Shown: positions 15,946-25,693 of the stretch, one piece after another | Layout of the letters: the number at the start of each line of letters is the position of its first letter | Position numbering within the stretch: position 1 is the stretch's first letter | Assembly: GCA_910589275.1 (NCBI GenBank) | Contig: CAJUTH010000009.1 | Span: forward strand, 1 to 63,664 | Origin: an uncultured Dorea sp. | GTDB taxonomy: Bacteria > Bacillota > Clostridia > Lachnospirales > Lachnospiraceae | Direction of reading: 5' to 3' | Length of the DNA: 63,664 bases | Program-made: the position numbers and the translations under genes | Notes under the pieces: model-generated | What the model saw: only the letters and a program-made list of their open reading frames with translations | What the model was told of the DNA's origin: nothing | Database searches by the model: none

Positions 15946-17355
15946 TTATTTTTTCTTCTGCATGGACAACAGCTTATCCAGATACACCGATTTAAACTGT
16001 TTGCTTGCCATCGCCTGCTTTAACGGCGGAAGCTTTAGAATCGTCCCGAATACCGCCGCCATCGCTCTGTGATTGGCAAATGCCTGATTATCGAAGATCA
16101 GATTCTGAAGCGTCCCCTTCTCAATCGCCTGAAGAACAAACCTATGGGTACTGTTTACCGGAGTGATTACCTGAATCGGACGCCGTTCCAATTTGATTGC
16201 CTTAGTCGGACAATTCCTAGCGCACACTCCGCATCCCAGACAAATTTCTTCATCAATGACCGGGCGCTTTTTCTTCTTTCCATCCGTTCCTTTTCCAGAT
16301 TCCTCTTCCATGGCGATTGCAAGGACCGGACACACCTTCGCACACTTCCCGCAGGAGATACAGGTATCTGAGGAAATTTTTGGAATATAATTGGTAGTGG
16401 CCACTGGCTGCATAGGGCTAAACTTTCTTGCCGCCTGTAGCGCCTCGCAGCAGCATCCGCAGCAGTTGCAGATAAACGCCGGATGCTCCCTGACATTTTC
16501 CCCGATCTGGACCAAATTGCTCTCATAGGAGAGCTGCAGCACATCCTTTGCTTCTTCTTTGGAAATCAACCTTGCATAGCCTCCGTGCTCTGACAGAGAA
16601 CGCGCCACGTTGTCAAAAGTCAGGCACACATCCCATGGCGCGTCAATCTCGCAAGGGTGCCCAGCATGATACATCTTATGACGACAGTAACAAGTTCCAA
16701 GGCCGATATATTTCGCATCCTCCACAATGTGCGTCGCCCGTTCGTAATCCAGAATATGGTTCGTCTTATCATTCGTCAGCACAGGCTCTTGTACAAATAC
16801 CCTTCCAAGTCTGGTCTCCGTAACAAAGAATAGATCCTTTACAAAATCCTCCTCCACATTCATATACTGGTAATAAAGCTCGCTCAGGTATTTCTGGTCA
16901 ATATCCCCCCTGGTCCGCATCAGCGCAAACTCAATGAAACCCGCCATCGGCGGCGGCATCACAAACTGTCTCTGTCCATGATAATCAGAATCCACCAGAA
17001 GCGCTTTCTCGCAGAGATGATCTAAGAGCTTCTCTGCCTTAGCCTCCGTAGTTCCCCAGATCTTCGCTGCTCTTTTCAAGGTAAAAGGCCTTACCGGAAG
17101 CAGGGAAACCCATTTTGCCTCCTTCTCTGTATAGAGCACCTGAAGGATCTTATACAAGGTCTCCGATGCCGGAGCCCCTTGGGTAAACCAGTTAATCCTC
17201 TCCTCAAGGTTCTTATATGCGTCTTTCGTTGTCAAATGTCCCATCTGCATCACCTTCCCTAAGACATACTCTGGTTCTTTTCTTATTCCGGCTACGTATT
17301 TCAATCCATACGCCAGACTAAACTTCGTCCTTAATTCTTCCAACCAGTTCCTCAA
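15946..17355 (-). CDS. 4Fe-4S ferredoxin-type protein downstream of thrS
   Basis: A 469-residue cytoplasmic iron-sulfur protein. The N-terminal 200 residues include a winged-helix-like part (FTLKRAAKIWGTTEAKAEKL). Then come GTCYCRHKMYH, a Cys-rich CNCCGCC at about 298-304, and two 4Fe-4S motifs (CISCGKCAKVCP and CLGCGVCARNCP). It resembles clostridial ferredoxins of unknown partner. Its start overlaps the end of thrS by 38 bases, so it is co-transcribed under the threonine T-box. The function is unknown; reduction of an unknown enzyme or redox sensing are possible. Confidence 0.82.
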   Translation of the reverse strand: MRNWLEELRTKFSLAYGLKYVAGIRKEPEYVLGKVMQMGHLTTKDAYKNLEERINWFTQGAPASETLYKILQVLYTEKEAKWVSLLPVRPFTLKRAAKIWGTTEAKAEKLLDHLCEKALLVDSDYHGQRQFVMPPPMAGFIEFALMRTRGDIDQKYLSELYYQYMNVEEDFVKDLFFVTETRLGRVFVQEPVLTNDKTNHILDYERATHIVEDAKYIGLGTCYCRHKMYHAGHPCEIDAPWDVCLTFDNVARSLSEHGGYARLISKEEAKDVLQLSYESNLVQIGENVREHPAFICNCCGCCCEALQAARKFSPMQPVATTNYIPKISSDTCISCGKCAKVCPVLAIAMEEESGKGTDGKKKKRPVIDEEICLGCGVCARNCPTKAIKLERRPIQVITPVNSTHRFVLQAIEKGTLQNLIFDNQAFANHRAMAAVFGTILKLPPLKQAMASKQFKSVYLDKLLSMQKKK

Positions 17356-19069
17356 GCTTCATCGCGCCAAGATCACCTTCGTCACGCTTCCTTACAGAAA
17401 TAGTTCCTTCCTCCATTTCCTTTTCTCCCACAATTACCATATAGGGAACTCTCTGCATCCGGGCTTCTCGGATCTTATATCCAAGCTTCTCATTCCGAAG
17501 GTCCGCCTCACTCCGTATTCCCGCCGCTTTCAACTCATCCTGAACCTTCTGCGCATAATCCGAGAATTTCTCAGATACCGCCATAACCCGCACCTGTACC
17601 GGTGCAAGCCATGTAGGAAATTTTCCTGCATAATGTTCGATCAGAATACCGATAAACCGCTCAATAGAACCAAACGCTACCCTGTGAATCATAATCGGAC
17701 GGTGTTTCTCCCCGTCTGCTCCCGTGTATTCCAGATCAAATCTCTGGGGCATCTGAAAGTCAAGCTGGATCGTACCGCACTGCCATGTCCTTCCAATAGA
17801 ATCCTCCAGATGGAAATCAATCTTCGGTCCGTAAAAAGCTCCGTCCCCTTCATTTACCACATAATCCAGACCAATCTCATTTAATGCGCCGCGAAGAGCC
17901 TCTGTTGCCATATTCCAGTCCTCATCACTGCCCATGCTGTCTTCCGGTCTGGTTGATAACTCCACATGATATTTAAATCCAAATTTATGATATACTTCGT
18001 CAATCAGCCTTACAACGCCTTTGATCTCATCCCGGATCTGATCCTTTGTCATGAAAATGTGCGCGTCATCCTGATTGAAACAGCGCACGCGCATTAGTCC
18101 GTGAAGCTGGCCGGATTTCTCATGACGGTGTACCAGACCAATCTCACCGACGCGCATCGGCAAATCCTTATAGGAACGCGGTTCAATCTTATATACCAGC
18201 ATTCCGCCGGGGCAGTTCATCGGTTTTACCGCATAATCTGCGTCATCAATCACCGTTGTATACATATTATCCTTATAGTGATCCCAATGCCCGGAATTCT
18301 CCCAGAGCTGCCTGCTTAAGATTATCGGTGTGGAAATCTCCACATAGCCTTCTCTCTCGTGCAGTTTTCTCCAGTAATCCAATAGAAGATTCTTTAGAAT
18401 CATTCCCTTTGGCAGGAAAAACGGAAATCCCGGCCCCTCGTCCATAATCGCAAACAGTCCAAGTTCTTTGCCTAATTTTCTGTGATCACGAAGCTTCGCT
18501 TCCTCCATTCGCTTAAGATACGCCTCTAAATCCGCAGCCTTCGGGAAGGAAGTTCCATAGATCCTAGTCAGCATCTGCCTGTGCTCGTCGCCTCTCCAGT
18601 AAGCCCCCGCCACACTTTGAAGTTTAAATGCCTTAATCACGCTGGTATTGGCAACATGAGGTCCGGCGCACAGATCCGTAAAATCCCCCTGGGAATAGAA
18701 ACTAAGCTCGGCGTCCTCCGGAAGATCCTCAATCAGCTCTACCTTGTAATCCTCATTTCTTTCTTTCATATAAGCAATCGCCTCCCCGCGTCCCATCGTA
18801 GAACGCTCCAGCGGTATCCCTTTCTTTACAATATTTCTCATCTCTTTCTCAACGGCTGCCAGATGCTCCGTGGTAAACGGAAAACTGAACTCAAAATCAT
18901 AATAGAACCCATCCTTAATTGCCGGGCCGATCGCACACTTGGTATCCGGATACAAACGCTTTACCGCCTGCGCCAGAATATGGGAGGTCGTATGGTGAAA
19001 CGCCTCCGCGCCAGCCTCATCGTTAAATGTCAAATCCTGAATTGTGCCGTCCTTCATACTAATTTTCAT
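17318..19069 (-). CDS. thrS: Threonine-tRNA ligase, short form
   Basis: A 583-residue class II synthetase that charges tRNA-Thr. It starts almost directly with the editing domain (HHTTSHILAQAVKRLYP, with the HxxxH of the second additional domain) and lacks the 60-residue TGS domain of the usual 640-residue enzyme. Motifs: MNCPGG and RVGEIGLVHRHEKSGQLHGL (motif 2), HRVAFGSIERFIGILIEH (motif 3), then an anticodon-binding domain beginning LAPVQVRVMAVSE. The ATG at 19069 is spaced eight bases from AGGAG; the ATG at 19075 is too close. A T-box leader controls it. Short forms are common in Clostridia. Confidence 0.95.
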   Translation of the reverse strand: MKISMKDGTIQDLTFNDEAGAEAFHHTTSHILAQAVKRLYPDTKCAIGPAIKDGFYYDFEFSFPFTTEHLAAVEKEMRNIVKKGIPLERSTMGRGEAIAYMKERNEDYKVELIEDLPEDAELSFYSQGDFTDLCAGPHVANTSVIKAFKLQSVAGAYWRGDEHRQMLTRIYGTSFPKAADLEAYLKRMEEAKLRDHRKLGKELGLFAIMDEGPGFPFFLPKGMILKNLLLDYWRKLHEREGYVEISTPIILSRQLWENSGHWDHYKDNMYTTVIDDADYAVKPMNCPGGMLVYKIEPRSYKDLPMRVGEIGLVHRHEKSGQLHGLMRVRCFNQDDAHIFMTKDQIRDEIKGVVRLIDEVYHKFGFKYHVELSTRPEDSMGSDEDWNMATEALRGALNEIGLDYVVNEGDGAFYGPKIDFHLEDSIGRTWQCGTIQLDFQMPQRFDLEYTGADGEKHRPIMIHRVAFGSIERFIGILIEHYAGKFPTWLAPVQVRVMAVSEKFSDYAQKVQDELKAAGIRSEADLRNEKLGYKIREARMQRVPYMVIVGEKEMEEGTISVRKRDEGDLGAMKLEELVGRIKDEV

Positions 19070-19146
19070 GGTCATTTCTCCTCTCTTTTTACCCCTGCCG
19101 TGTAAAGCAGAGGCAAGATTGTGTATTTATCATAGCATATAACAGC

Positions 19147-19475
19147 AAAAAGCACCCTGACATAAGCCTACGCTGTCTGTCTAAGGGTGCATATTCTTTA
19201 TCCTGCACGGTTCCACCTTAATTTTTCACTCATCATTCCCGCTTCCGCCGGAATCCTGCCCATTAACGCTGGAAATACGGCAACGCTTACTCTCCCGCTG
19301 TATACTGCTTTATCTCGTAATATACGATACATCCTACACAGCAAGTGTTCTGCGCTGCGGCTTGGGAATGGTCTTCATCTGTCTTCTGCCATAAGGGCTT
19401 CCAGCCTTAAGTCCCTCTCTCTGTCTGACTCTGGCAGACTACTCTTTCCTTCAACGCCTTTTATGTCTGGTGCTT
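19147..19475 (-). promoter_or_regulatory. T-box leader of thrS (threonine specific)
   Basis: Read on the minus strand, the leader contains an AGTA-like bulge, a candidate ACC specifier codon (complement of 19370-19372), the T-box core AAGGTGGAACCGTGC (complement of 19204-19219 region) and an intrinsic terminator: stem GCACCCT/AGGGTGC (complement of 19184-19190 and 19152-19158) followed by a T-run. Uncharged tRNA-Thr would pair with the ACC and with the T-box bulge and prevent termination. This places thrS and the iron-sulfur gene behind it under threonine supply. Confidence 0.9.
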
Positions 19476-19490
19476 TTTAAGCTATTTATT

Positions 19491-19518
19491 ATTATAACAA
19501 TCCATAGATAATTGTCAA
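19491..19518 (-). promoter_or_regulatory. Promoter of the thrS leader
   Basis: Minus strand: TTGACA (complement of 19513-19518), 16-base spacer, TATAAT (complement of 19491-19496). It lies just upstream of the T-box leader. Both hexamers are perfect. Confidence 0.8.
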
Positions 19519-19570
19519 CCAGATTTCAACAAATTACATCTTTACCACTGTTAATTAGATTACAACACGA

Positions 19571-19626
19571 AAATTTTTCCACCTATGCGGTTAGGGCTGC
19601 CTGCTAGAAACCACACAGGTGGAAAT
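19571..19626 (-). terminator. Hairpin terminator after the FtsX-type transporter operon
   Basis: TTCCACCT at 19577-19584 pairs with AGGTGGAA at 19617-19624. On the minus strand the stem is followed by an AAATTTT tract, and it lies 20 bases beyond the stop of the permease gene. Confidence 0.55.
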
Positions 19627-19646
19627 CTTTCTTAATTTTTATGGAT

Positions 19647-22019
19647 TCACCTTATACTTATCGTATCTGCCACAGACATTCTCTTAATCTGCCCTGCCGG
19701 TCCCATCACTGCAAATACTACCGAACAAATCATGACCGACAATATCAAAAGAAGCTCCCATACCGGCATTTCCCATGCATCTCCCCATCTAGAAGTAACC
19801 AGCATCTGAAAAAACAGCCTATTGACGGGAAGCCCCGCCGCACATCCAGCTATAGTGCCAAAAATAATATAAGCCATTGTCTCCCCAGACACCATGCGGA
19901 TAAGCTGGCGCACACTCATTCCAATCGCACGCATTGCACCGTATTCCCGCATCCGCCCGGATACGCTCATCCCGATACAATTGATAATATTAAAAAAGGC
20001 AATCAGGGCAATCACCGCCAAAAAACCATATAAGAACACGGCCAAAGAATAACTTGCTCCCTTCGCCTCCTGATTTCCAATCCGTTTGTCTGAAAACGAA
20101 ATCCCTTCCCCACATGATTCTTCCATTGTTTTTCGTATTTTCTGCACTTTCCCATCAGAAATCCCTGAGTGAAGCTGAACGTCCAGCACCGCATAACCAT
20201 GTTCCCCTGTCAGTTTCCGGAACAATTCCTCTGAACAAATAATCAAACCCTGTCTGTTTCCCGTATTGCTGTCTAATCCGGAATCATAGGGAACATCCCC
20301 CATTACTCCAGCGACATAAATCTCCCGCTTTTCTTCCCCTGTCAATGCCGTAACTTTACTTCCAGATTTAAGCGTACTCCCTTCCCGGAATACGGTAAGA
20401 ACTCCTTTGCCCTCTATGACCTCTTTAAGATTTCCTTCAACCAAAGAATCCTCTGCCCATCGAAACTGCTGTTCATCATAAGAGAGTACCGTATAAGCCG
20501 TTTCATTTCCTCCTTCCTGAAGAGTAATTTCCGCACAGCCTCTGCCATATGCATGTTTCACCCATGAATACGTTTCCAGTTCTCTAACAAGCCTTTCCGG
20601 AATTACATTTGAATAATCCCCGCTATATATATAAATATCTGGAGCCGAAGGTCTTAACGGATTTATCGCGTGATGCATAAAATCAATCGCTGTACTAAAC
20701 GCCAAAAACAATACGATACTAAATGCAAAGGAGCCCGCCACCAGAAAGAAATTCTTTTTACTCCCAGATGCATGGTGAATCCCCAATGCCAGTTCTACCT
20801 TAAGAAACCTGGTATCCGCCGCCCTTTTTGCTGCCTGTATAGTCCCTGCATTTCCCGAGACCGCCGCCAGCGGAGACACCCTTGACGCCCGTTTTGCCGG
20901 CGCTCTTGCTGCCAGCAGAACTGTAATAAATCCTACCACAGTCCCCGCTGCCAGCCCTAAGAAACTGACCCCAAATACTGGCATTCCCTCAAACAGCCCC
21001 GGACTCAAAAACCGAAGCATTCCGCATAGAATCCACACTACAATCATTCCTGCAAGAATTCCTGTGGGAATTGCTGTCTTACACCAGCCAAGAGCTTCCC
21101 TGCGCACAAAACGGATGATCTGCTTTCTATCAGCTCCAAGACACCGGAGCATTCCAAAAAACTCTGTCCTGCGTGCAACATTGCTGTTCATACTTGCTGT
21201 AATCATAAAAATGCCGGCAAACACCACCAGCGCCGCCAATACTGCCGCCACAAAATAAAACTGCACCAGATAAGGATCCCTGCTCTGAAACAACAGCGCA
21301 AGCACCTTTGCATTCTGCCTTACCTGTTTTTGGTTAAGCCCAAGCTGTGTACTGATATCTGCAACCGTCTTCTGAATATTACAAAAGCGGTCAAACATTA
21401 CAAAATAAACTTCCTCCATGGCCGCCCCTGTTTCCTTGGCATGGAGCGTTTGAAATCCATCCATAGACACAAACATTCCAAATGCATCATGCTCTGCAGT
21501 CAAAGCCGTATTTTTCGTTATTCCGGTAATTTGATACTCTTTCACACTTCCTTCCGGCGTCGTTAAGGTAATTTCATCTCCAATCTGAACGCCCAGATTC
21601 CCCCTTACTGACTCATTAACCACTGCTCCCTCCGCCGTTTCAGGAAATTCCCCTTCAATTATTTCCATATCCGGAAACATTTCCAGCAATTCTCCGTCAA
21701 GGCCGCAGATAACCGTTTCTTTCCCTTCTATCTGATATCCATCCTTTAAATTATAATTCAATGCCCCGTATCTGGCAGCCTGTTCCACCTCTGGACGCGC
21801 CTGAATCAGTGCCCTCTGTTCTTCATTTACAAGAAATCCTGCATGCCAGCTCCCGTCGCTCTTCACTGCCTGAATGAATTGGGCGCGCATTTCCATATCT
21901 GCCATACCGAAAATCACGGCAACCAGAAATACTGCTAATACAATGCACAGTCTGGTCATCCGGCTTTCTTTCTTGTGCCTTTTTGCCGAAATACGAACTA
22001 AATCCAGATAATGCTCCAT
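19647..22019 (-). CDS. ABC transporter permease, FtsX/MacB type
   Basis: A 790-residue membrane protein. One N-terminal membrane helix (around LCIVLAVFLVAVIFGM) leads to an extracellular MacB-like domain, then an FtsX helix bundle near residues 255-370. A further helix near 420 leads to a second extracellular part and a C-terminal FtsX bundle (LAVFLYGFLAVIALIAFFNI and on). This double arrangement is typical of peptide, bacteriocin or lipoprotein export or antibiotic-sensing transporters. It starts 3 bases after the ATPase stop with GGAGGTGAG as ribosome site. A two-component system lies upstream on the same strand and probably controls it. Confidence 0.87.
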   Translation of the reverse strand: MEHYLDLVRISAKRHKKESRMTRLCIVLAVFLVAVIFGMADMEMRAQFIQAVKSDGSWHAGFLVNEEQRALIQARPEVEQAARYGALNYNLKDGYQIEGKETVICGLDGELLEMFPDMEIIEGEFPETAEGAVVNESVRGNLGVQIGDEITLTTPEGSVKEYQITGITKNTALTAEHDAFGMFVSMDGFQTLHAKETGAAMEEVYFVMFDRFCNIQKTVADISTQLGLNQKQVRQNAKVLALLFQSRDPYLVQFYFVAAVLAALVVFAGIFMITASMNSNVARRTEFFGMLRCLGADRKQIIRFVRREALGWCKTAIPTGILAGMIVVWILCGMLRFLSPGLFEGMPVFGVSFLGLAAGTVVGFITVLLAARAPAKRASRVSPLAAVSGNAGTIQAAKRAADTRFLKVELALGIHHASGSKKNFFLVAGSFAFSIVLFLAFSTAIDFMHHAINPLRPSAPDIYIYSGDYSNVIPERLVRELETYSWVKHAYGRGCAEITLQEGGNETAYTVLSYDEQQFRWAEDSLVEGNLKEVIEGKGVLTVFREGSTLKSGSKVTALTGEEKREIYVAGVMGDVPYDSGLDSNTGNRQGLIICSEELFRKLTGEHGYAVLDVQLHSGISDGKVQKIRKTMEESCGEGISFSDKRIGNQEAKGASYSLAVFLYGFLAVIALIAFFNIINCIGMSVSGRMREYGAMRAIGMSVRQLIRMVSGETMAYIIFGTIAGCAAGLPVNRLFFQMLVTSRWGDAWEMPVWELLLILSVMICSVVFAVMGPAGQIKRMSVADTISIR

Positions 22020-22022
22020 TCC

Positions 22023-22700
22023 TTACTCACCTCCCAGCTCGCCAAGTACGCCGTCCGCAACCTGAAACACCCGGTCGGCCTGAGCGGTAAGATTCATATT
22101 GTGGGTAATCATCAGCACTGTCTGCTGATAATACCGGGAAGCCTTGCAGAGCAGATCCATCACATCTTGACTGCTCTGAGAATCCAGATTTCCCGTAGGT
22201 TCGTCCGCCAGCACAAGCGCCGGTCTTGTAATCAGCGCACGCCCGATCGCCACTCTCTGCTGCTGTCCGCCTGAGAGCTGTCCTGGCAGATGCTTTCTTC
22301 TATTTTCCAAACCCAGCACCTCCAGAATTTCTTCTACCTGCCTCTTATCCGGCCTTTTATAATCCAGCAAAAGAGGAAAGATAATATTCTGCTCTACATT
22401 AAGCTCAGAAATCAAATGAAAAGACTGAAAAATAAATCCGATATTCTGTCTCCGAAAAACTGTCCGCTCTGTTTCTTCCATTGCAAACAAATCTCTGCCA
22501 TTAATAAAAATCTTTCCCTCATTTGCTGAATCCAGTCCGCCGATACAGTTAAGGAGCGTACTTTTTCCGGAACCGGAAGCGCCCACAACCGCGCCGAATT
22601 CTCCTCTTTCCATAGAAAATGAAACATGTTTTAAGGCATCCACCCGCGCCTCTCCTGCTCCGTAAATCTTGCTGAGGTTTTCTACCTTTAGTATTTCCAA
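22023..22700 (-). CDS. ABC transporter ATP-binding protein (MacB/LolD type)
   Basis: An ATPase with Walker A GASGSGKSTLLNCIGG, signature LSGGQQQRVAIGRAL and Walker B LVLADEPTGNLDSQ. I prefer the TTG at 22700 (AAAGGG nine bases upstream, protein begins EILKVENLSKIYG), because the ATG at 22724 has no ribosome site; the alternative adds eight residues. It powers the FtsX-type permease encoded next to it. The LolD/MacB subclass works as a mechanical transducer rather than a classical transporter. Confidence 0.9.
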   Translation of the reverse strand: MEILKVENLSKIYGAGEARVDALKHVSFSMERGEFGAVVGASGSGKSTLLNCIGGLDSANEGKIFINGRDLFAMEETERTVFRRQNIGFIFQSFHLISELNVEQNIIFPLLLDYKRPDKRQVEEILEVLGLENRRKHLPGQLSGGQQQRVAIGRALITRPALVLADEPTGNLDSQSSQDVMDLLCKASRYYQQTVLMITHNMNLTAQADRVFQVADGVLGELGGE

Positions 22701-22820
22701 ATTACAACACCCTTTCTCTTTCATTACTATTCACAGTAACTTTCTTTTCCTCCCGGATACTATCCGGAAATCGACAGAAAAAGCGTATCATACACACCTT
22801 ACATCCACATGAATACCAGC

Positions 22821-24050
22821 TTACAAATGATTAAGGAAGGCTATCTGAAATGCTGTTCCCTCGCCATAACGGCTATACACAGACAAGGTTCCGCCCTGCC
22901 CCTCAATAATCGCCTTTGCAAGAGGCAGCCCAAGGCCTGCCCCCTGTCTGTCTTTGGAACTGCTGCTTCGATAAAACCGCTTAAAAATATGATGGATATC
23001 CTTCAATGCAATTCCGCATCCATTATCTTCTACCGTTAAGCGCAGCATTGCCGGCGAACGCTTCCATGAAATCCGGATAGTTCCCCCCGCGCCTGTATGA
23101 TCCAGCGCATTCTTTACAAGGTTTGCCACAGCTTCCCTTGTCCAGTCCAAATCGCAGAAAATCATTTCCTCCGGATCCCCCTCTGTTATAATCTGCTTTC
23201 CCTCCTTGTCCGCCCGTTCTAAAAACTCTTCTATCGCCTGCGCCGTAAGCTCTGATACGTAATCCTTTCTTTTTTCGAAAACAATATTTCCCGTATCCAG
23301 ACGCGCCATCTTAAGCAGAGACTGGATTAACTGCTCCATCCGCTCTAAGGACTGCACTGATTTCCTAGTAAACTCTTTTACCGTCTCTGCATCACCAGGT
23401 TCCTCAGACAGAATCTCCATATACATTTCCAAGGCCGCAAGGGGTGTTTTTAACTGATGTGAAATATCTGAAATCATATTCTTTAGAAAATCCTTTGCTC
23501 TGCCTTCTGCATCACACTTTGCACGCAGGGACAATGCAAGCTGCTCCACTTTTCCAAACAAATGGTAAAGCGCCCCTGTTTTCCCCTCCGGAAGATGCCC
23601 TTCAAATTCTCCGCCTTCATAACCAGATACAATCCTTTCCGCATGTTCGTAAAGTTCCTCCCGTTTCTGGAGGAAAATCCCAGCCCCCACAAGCAAAACC
23701 ACAGTAAAAACAACTGCTCCACAAACCGACAGTATAATTGGCAGAACCGATGCTTCCCTTACAAGAACCAGCAGATACCCTTGAGATTCTGTGGTATGCC
23801 CGATCTGTTTCAGCAGATTTTCCCCTTCTTCTGTCACTTCCGCATGGCTCCACGCCGTCACCACCACTGCTGGGGAAACATTCTCCTCCAACAGATAAGA
23901 AACCGCCCTTTTCTCATGCTCTACAAGCGTCCTGCGGATACCCTGTATCTGCAGGATGCCGCCGACCGCCATAATTCCTGCCTGCAATACACATACAAAC
24001 ACTAGAAAACAGTAAAATTCACGCGCCTTTTTCTCATACAAGAATCTCAA
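22821..24050 (-). CDS. Sensor histidine kinase
   Basis: About 409 residues. Two membrane helices (about 10-32 and 102-128) enclose a short extracellular sensor of some 65 residues. Then come a HAMP-like linker, the dimerisation helix with the phospho-accepting His (MISDISHQLKTPLAALEMYM, His about 198) and an ATPase domain with NALDHTGAGG, EDNGCGI and GAGLGLPLAKAI. The likely start is a TTG at 24050, eight bases after GGAG; a GTG at 24068 overlaps the regulator stop. It pairs with the OmpR-type regulator just upstream, and the ABC transporter downstream is the probable target. Confidence 0.9.
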   Translation of the reverse strand: MRFLYEKKAREFYCFLVFVCVLQAGIMAVGGILQIQGIRRTLVEHEKRAVSYLLEENVSPAVVVTAWSHAEVTEEGENLLKQIGHTTESQGYLLVLVREASVLPIILSVCGAVVFTVVLLVGAGIFLQKREELYEHAERIVSGYEGGEFEGHLPEGKTGALYHLFGKVEQLALSLRAKCDAEGRAKDFLKNMISDISHQLKTPLAALEMYMEILSEEPGDAETVKEFTRKSVQSLERMEQLIQSLLKMARLDTGNIVFEKRKDYVSELTAQAIEEFLERADKEGKQIITEGDPEEMIFCDLDWTREAVANLVKNALDHTGAGGTIRISWKRSPAMLRLTVEDNGCGIALKDIHHIFKRFYRSSSSKDRQGAGLGLPLAKAIIEGQGGTLSVYSRYGEGTAFQIAFLNHL

Positions 24051-24055
24051 AACAC

Positions 24056-24742
24056 TCACTCCTTCCACTGGTATCCAAATCCTCGTACTGTCTGCAAATG
24101 CTCCGGCCGGGATGGATTCTTTTCCAGCTTCTCCCTCAGGCGCCGCACATACACTGACAGGGTATTGTCATCCACAAAATTACCTGCTCCGTCCCATAGC
24201 TTATCCAATATAACCCCGCGGGTAAGAACCTTTCCGCTGTTTTTCAAGAATAGGCAGAGCAGCCTGTATTCTGCCCCGGTAAGCTCCACCGGCATTCCTT
24301 TCAGCATAACTCTTCCCTCTGTAAGATTTATAGTGATTTCCCCAGAGCAGAGCAGTCCCTCCCGACTGTTTAAATTCCTGCTGCGCCTTAAAAGCGCCCG
24401 GATACGCGAACATAATTCACCCAGTTTAAATGGCTTTGTAATGTAATCATCTCCGCCGCAATCCAATCCTCGGATAATGCTTGTCTCCTCATCCGACGCT
24501 GTGAGGAAAATGATCGGAACCGGATTCCCTTCTTTCCGGATCCTCTCACAAAATGCAAATCCATTGCCATCCGGCAGCGTCACATCCAAAAGAAGCAGAT
24601 CAAAATTGTCTGCTTCCGCTAACAATTCCTCTGCTTCTTTTACCGTTCTCGCCACCTTTATTTCAAAACCATTCTTTTCCAAAGACCAAGTCAGGCCGTC
24701 AATCAAACTGATATCATCTTCCATAAGTAACAGCTTTTGCAT
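24056..24742 (-). CDS. OmpR/PhoB-family response regulator
   Basis: A 228-residue regulator. Its receiver domain has the acidic pair EDD, the phospho-acceptor Asp in LLLDVTLPDGNG (about residue 53), Thr in FLTAS and Lys in ITKPFKLGEL. A winged-helix DNA-binding domain follows, ending VDDNTLSVYVRRLREKLE and TVRGFGYQW. The start at 24742 follows GCGGAGG; the longer frame from 24793 lacks a site. It is transcribed with the histidine kinase, with a TATACT-like -10 box upstream. Confidence 0.92.
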   Translation of the reverse strand: MQKLLLMEDDISLIDGLTWSLEKNGFEIKVARTVKEAEELLAEADNFDLLLLDVTLPDGNGFAFCERIRKEGNPVPIIFLTASDEETSIIRGLDCGGDDYITKPFKLGELCSRIRALLRRSRNLNSREGLLCSGEITINLTEGRVMLKGMPVELTGAEYRLLCLFLKNSGKVLTRGVILDKLWDGAGNFVDDNTLSVYVRRLREKLEKNPSRPEHLQTVRGFGYQWKE

Positions 24743-24839
24743 ATCTGCCGCCTCCGCATTATTATGAATAATATCAGTATACCACATTTCCATATACAGC
24801 TCCCTTACTAAATTGTAAGGTAATTAAAAACATTCTATT

Positions 24840-25538
24840 TCACTGGGCATTTTCCATTGCAAGCTTGATATTCTCTTTAAAAGCGTTCCATGCCTCCTCA
24901 TTTTCTACAAAATATTTGGGACAATTCTTTCCCGTTACATCATAATGCCTAATCACATCATTTTCATCCAGACCGAATTTTAGGCACAGCCATGAGCAAA
25001 GCTGCACCATGGAGCGGTAAGTCTCATCGGTAAATTCCCCGGTTTCATCCGGATGGCAGCACTCGATAGACACTGTATCAATATTGCGCGAATTAGAAGC
25101 ATAGGCCACCTCCCATGTAGGGACGCACTGCACGATCTCCCCTTCTAATCCAACCACAAAATTACTGCTCACCTGATTTTCATGATTATCCTTTAAGCTC
25201 TCAAAATAATCCCTGTTATTCATGGCAGTCGCACCGGGATTCGCCGTATAGTGTACTACAATCCCGGTAATCTTATTCGTCTCTGTGCCAGGTCTGGAAT
25301 AAGGATTCACAGTCAAAAGCTGCACGTCTATCTCCGGCTTGGCGGCATCAATATGCTCTCCGATCCGTTCTCTGTACTTTCCTGCAAATATATCAGGCTT
25401 AACAATCTTTAACACTCCCAGAACCACAAAGACCATTACAAGGCAAATCAATCCGATTTTCATATATTTTCTCATCCTCGCCTGTCTCCGGTGGGACGCC
25501 GCTTTTCCCTTTGTACGGTTTCTCTTCTGTACTGCCAT
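24840..25538 (-). CDS. N-acetylmuramoyl-L-alanine amidase, membrane-anchored (PGRP/Amidase_2)
   Basis: A 232-residue protein with a basic cytoplasmic start, one membrane segment (around MKIGLICLVMVFVVLGVLKI) and an extracellular Amidase_2 domain. Zinc-binding residues are visible in IVVHYTAN, in VIRHYDVTGKNCP (His and Cys) and in the core ASNSRNIDTVSIECC. It cuts the amide between muramic acid and the stem peptide. Start: ATG with GCAGGAG upstream. It stands alone. Its role could be in growth, spore cortex turnover or recycling. Confidence 0.88.
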   Translation of the reverse strand: MAVQKRNRTKGKAASHRRQARMRKYMKIGLICLVMVFVVLGVLKIVKPDIFAGKYRERIGEHIDAAKPEIDVQLLTVNPYSRPGTETNKITGIVVHYTANPGATAMNNRDYFESLKDNHENQVSSNFVVGLEGEIVQCVPTWEVAYASNSRNIDTVSIECCHPDETGEFTDETYRSMVQLCSWLCLKFGLDENDVIRHYDVTGKNCPKYFVENEEAWNAFKENIKLAMENAQ

Positions 25539-25693
25539 ATCGTTCTCCTGCGTATTGTAAACTTCAAAGAATCATCTTTGCCCTAAAGGACTAGCTTCCG
25601 CGTCGCAGTGAATGCAAAGTACTGTGTAAACAGTAACATTATCATAGCATACTTTCCTTCATATAATATGAATGCTTGCTTAGGATTTTCTTA

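Noticed and set aside
16069..16823. Overlapping plus-strand frames in the iron-sulfur gene
   Set aside because: Shadows of the Cys-rich coding sequence on the opposite strand.
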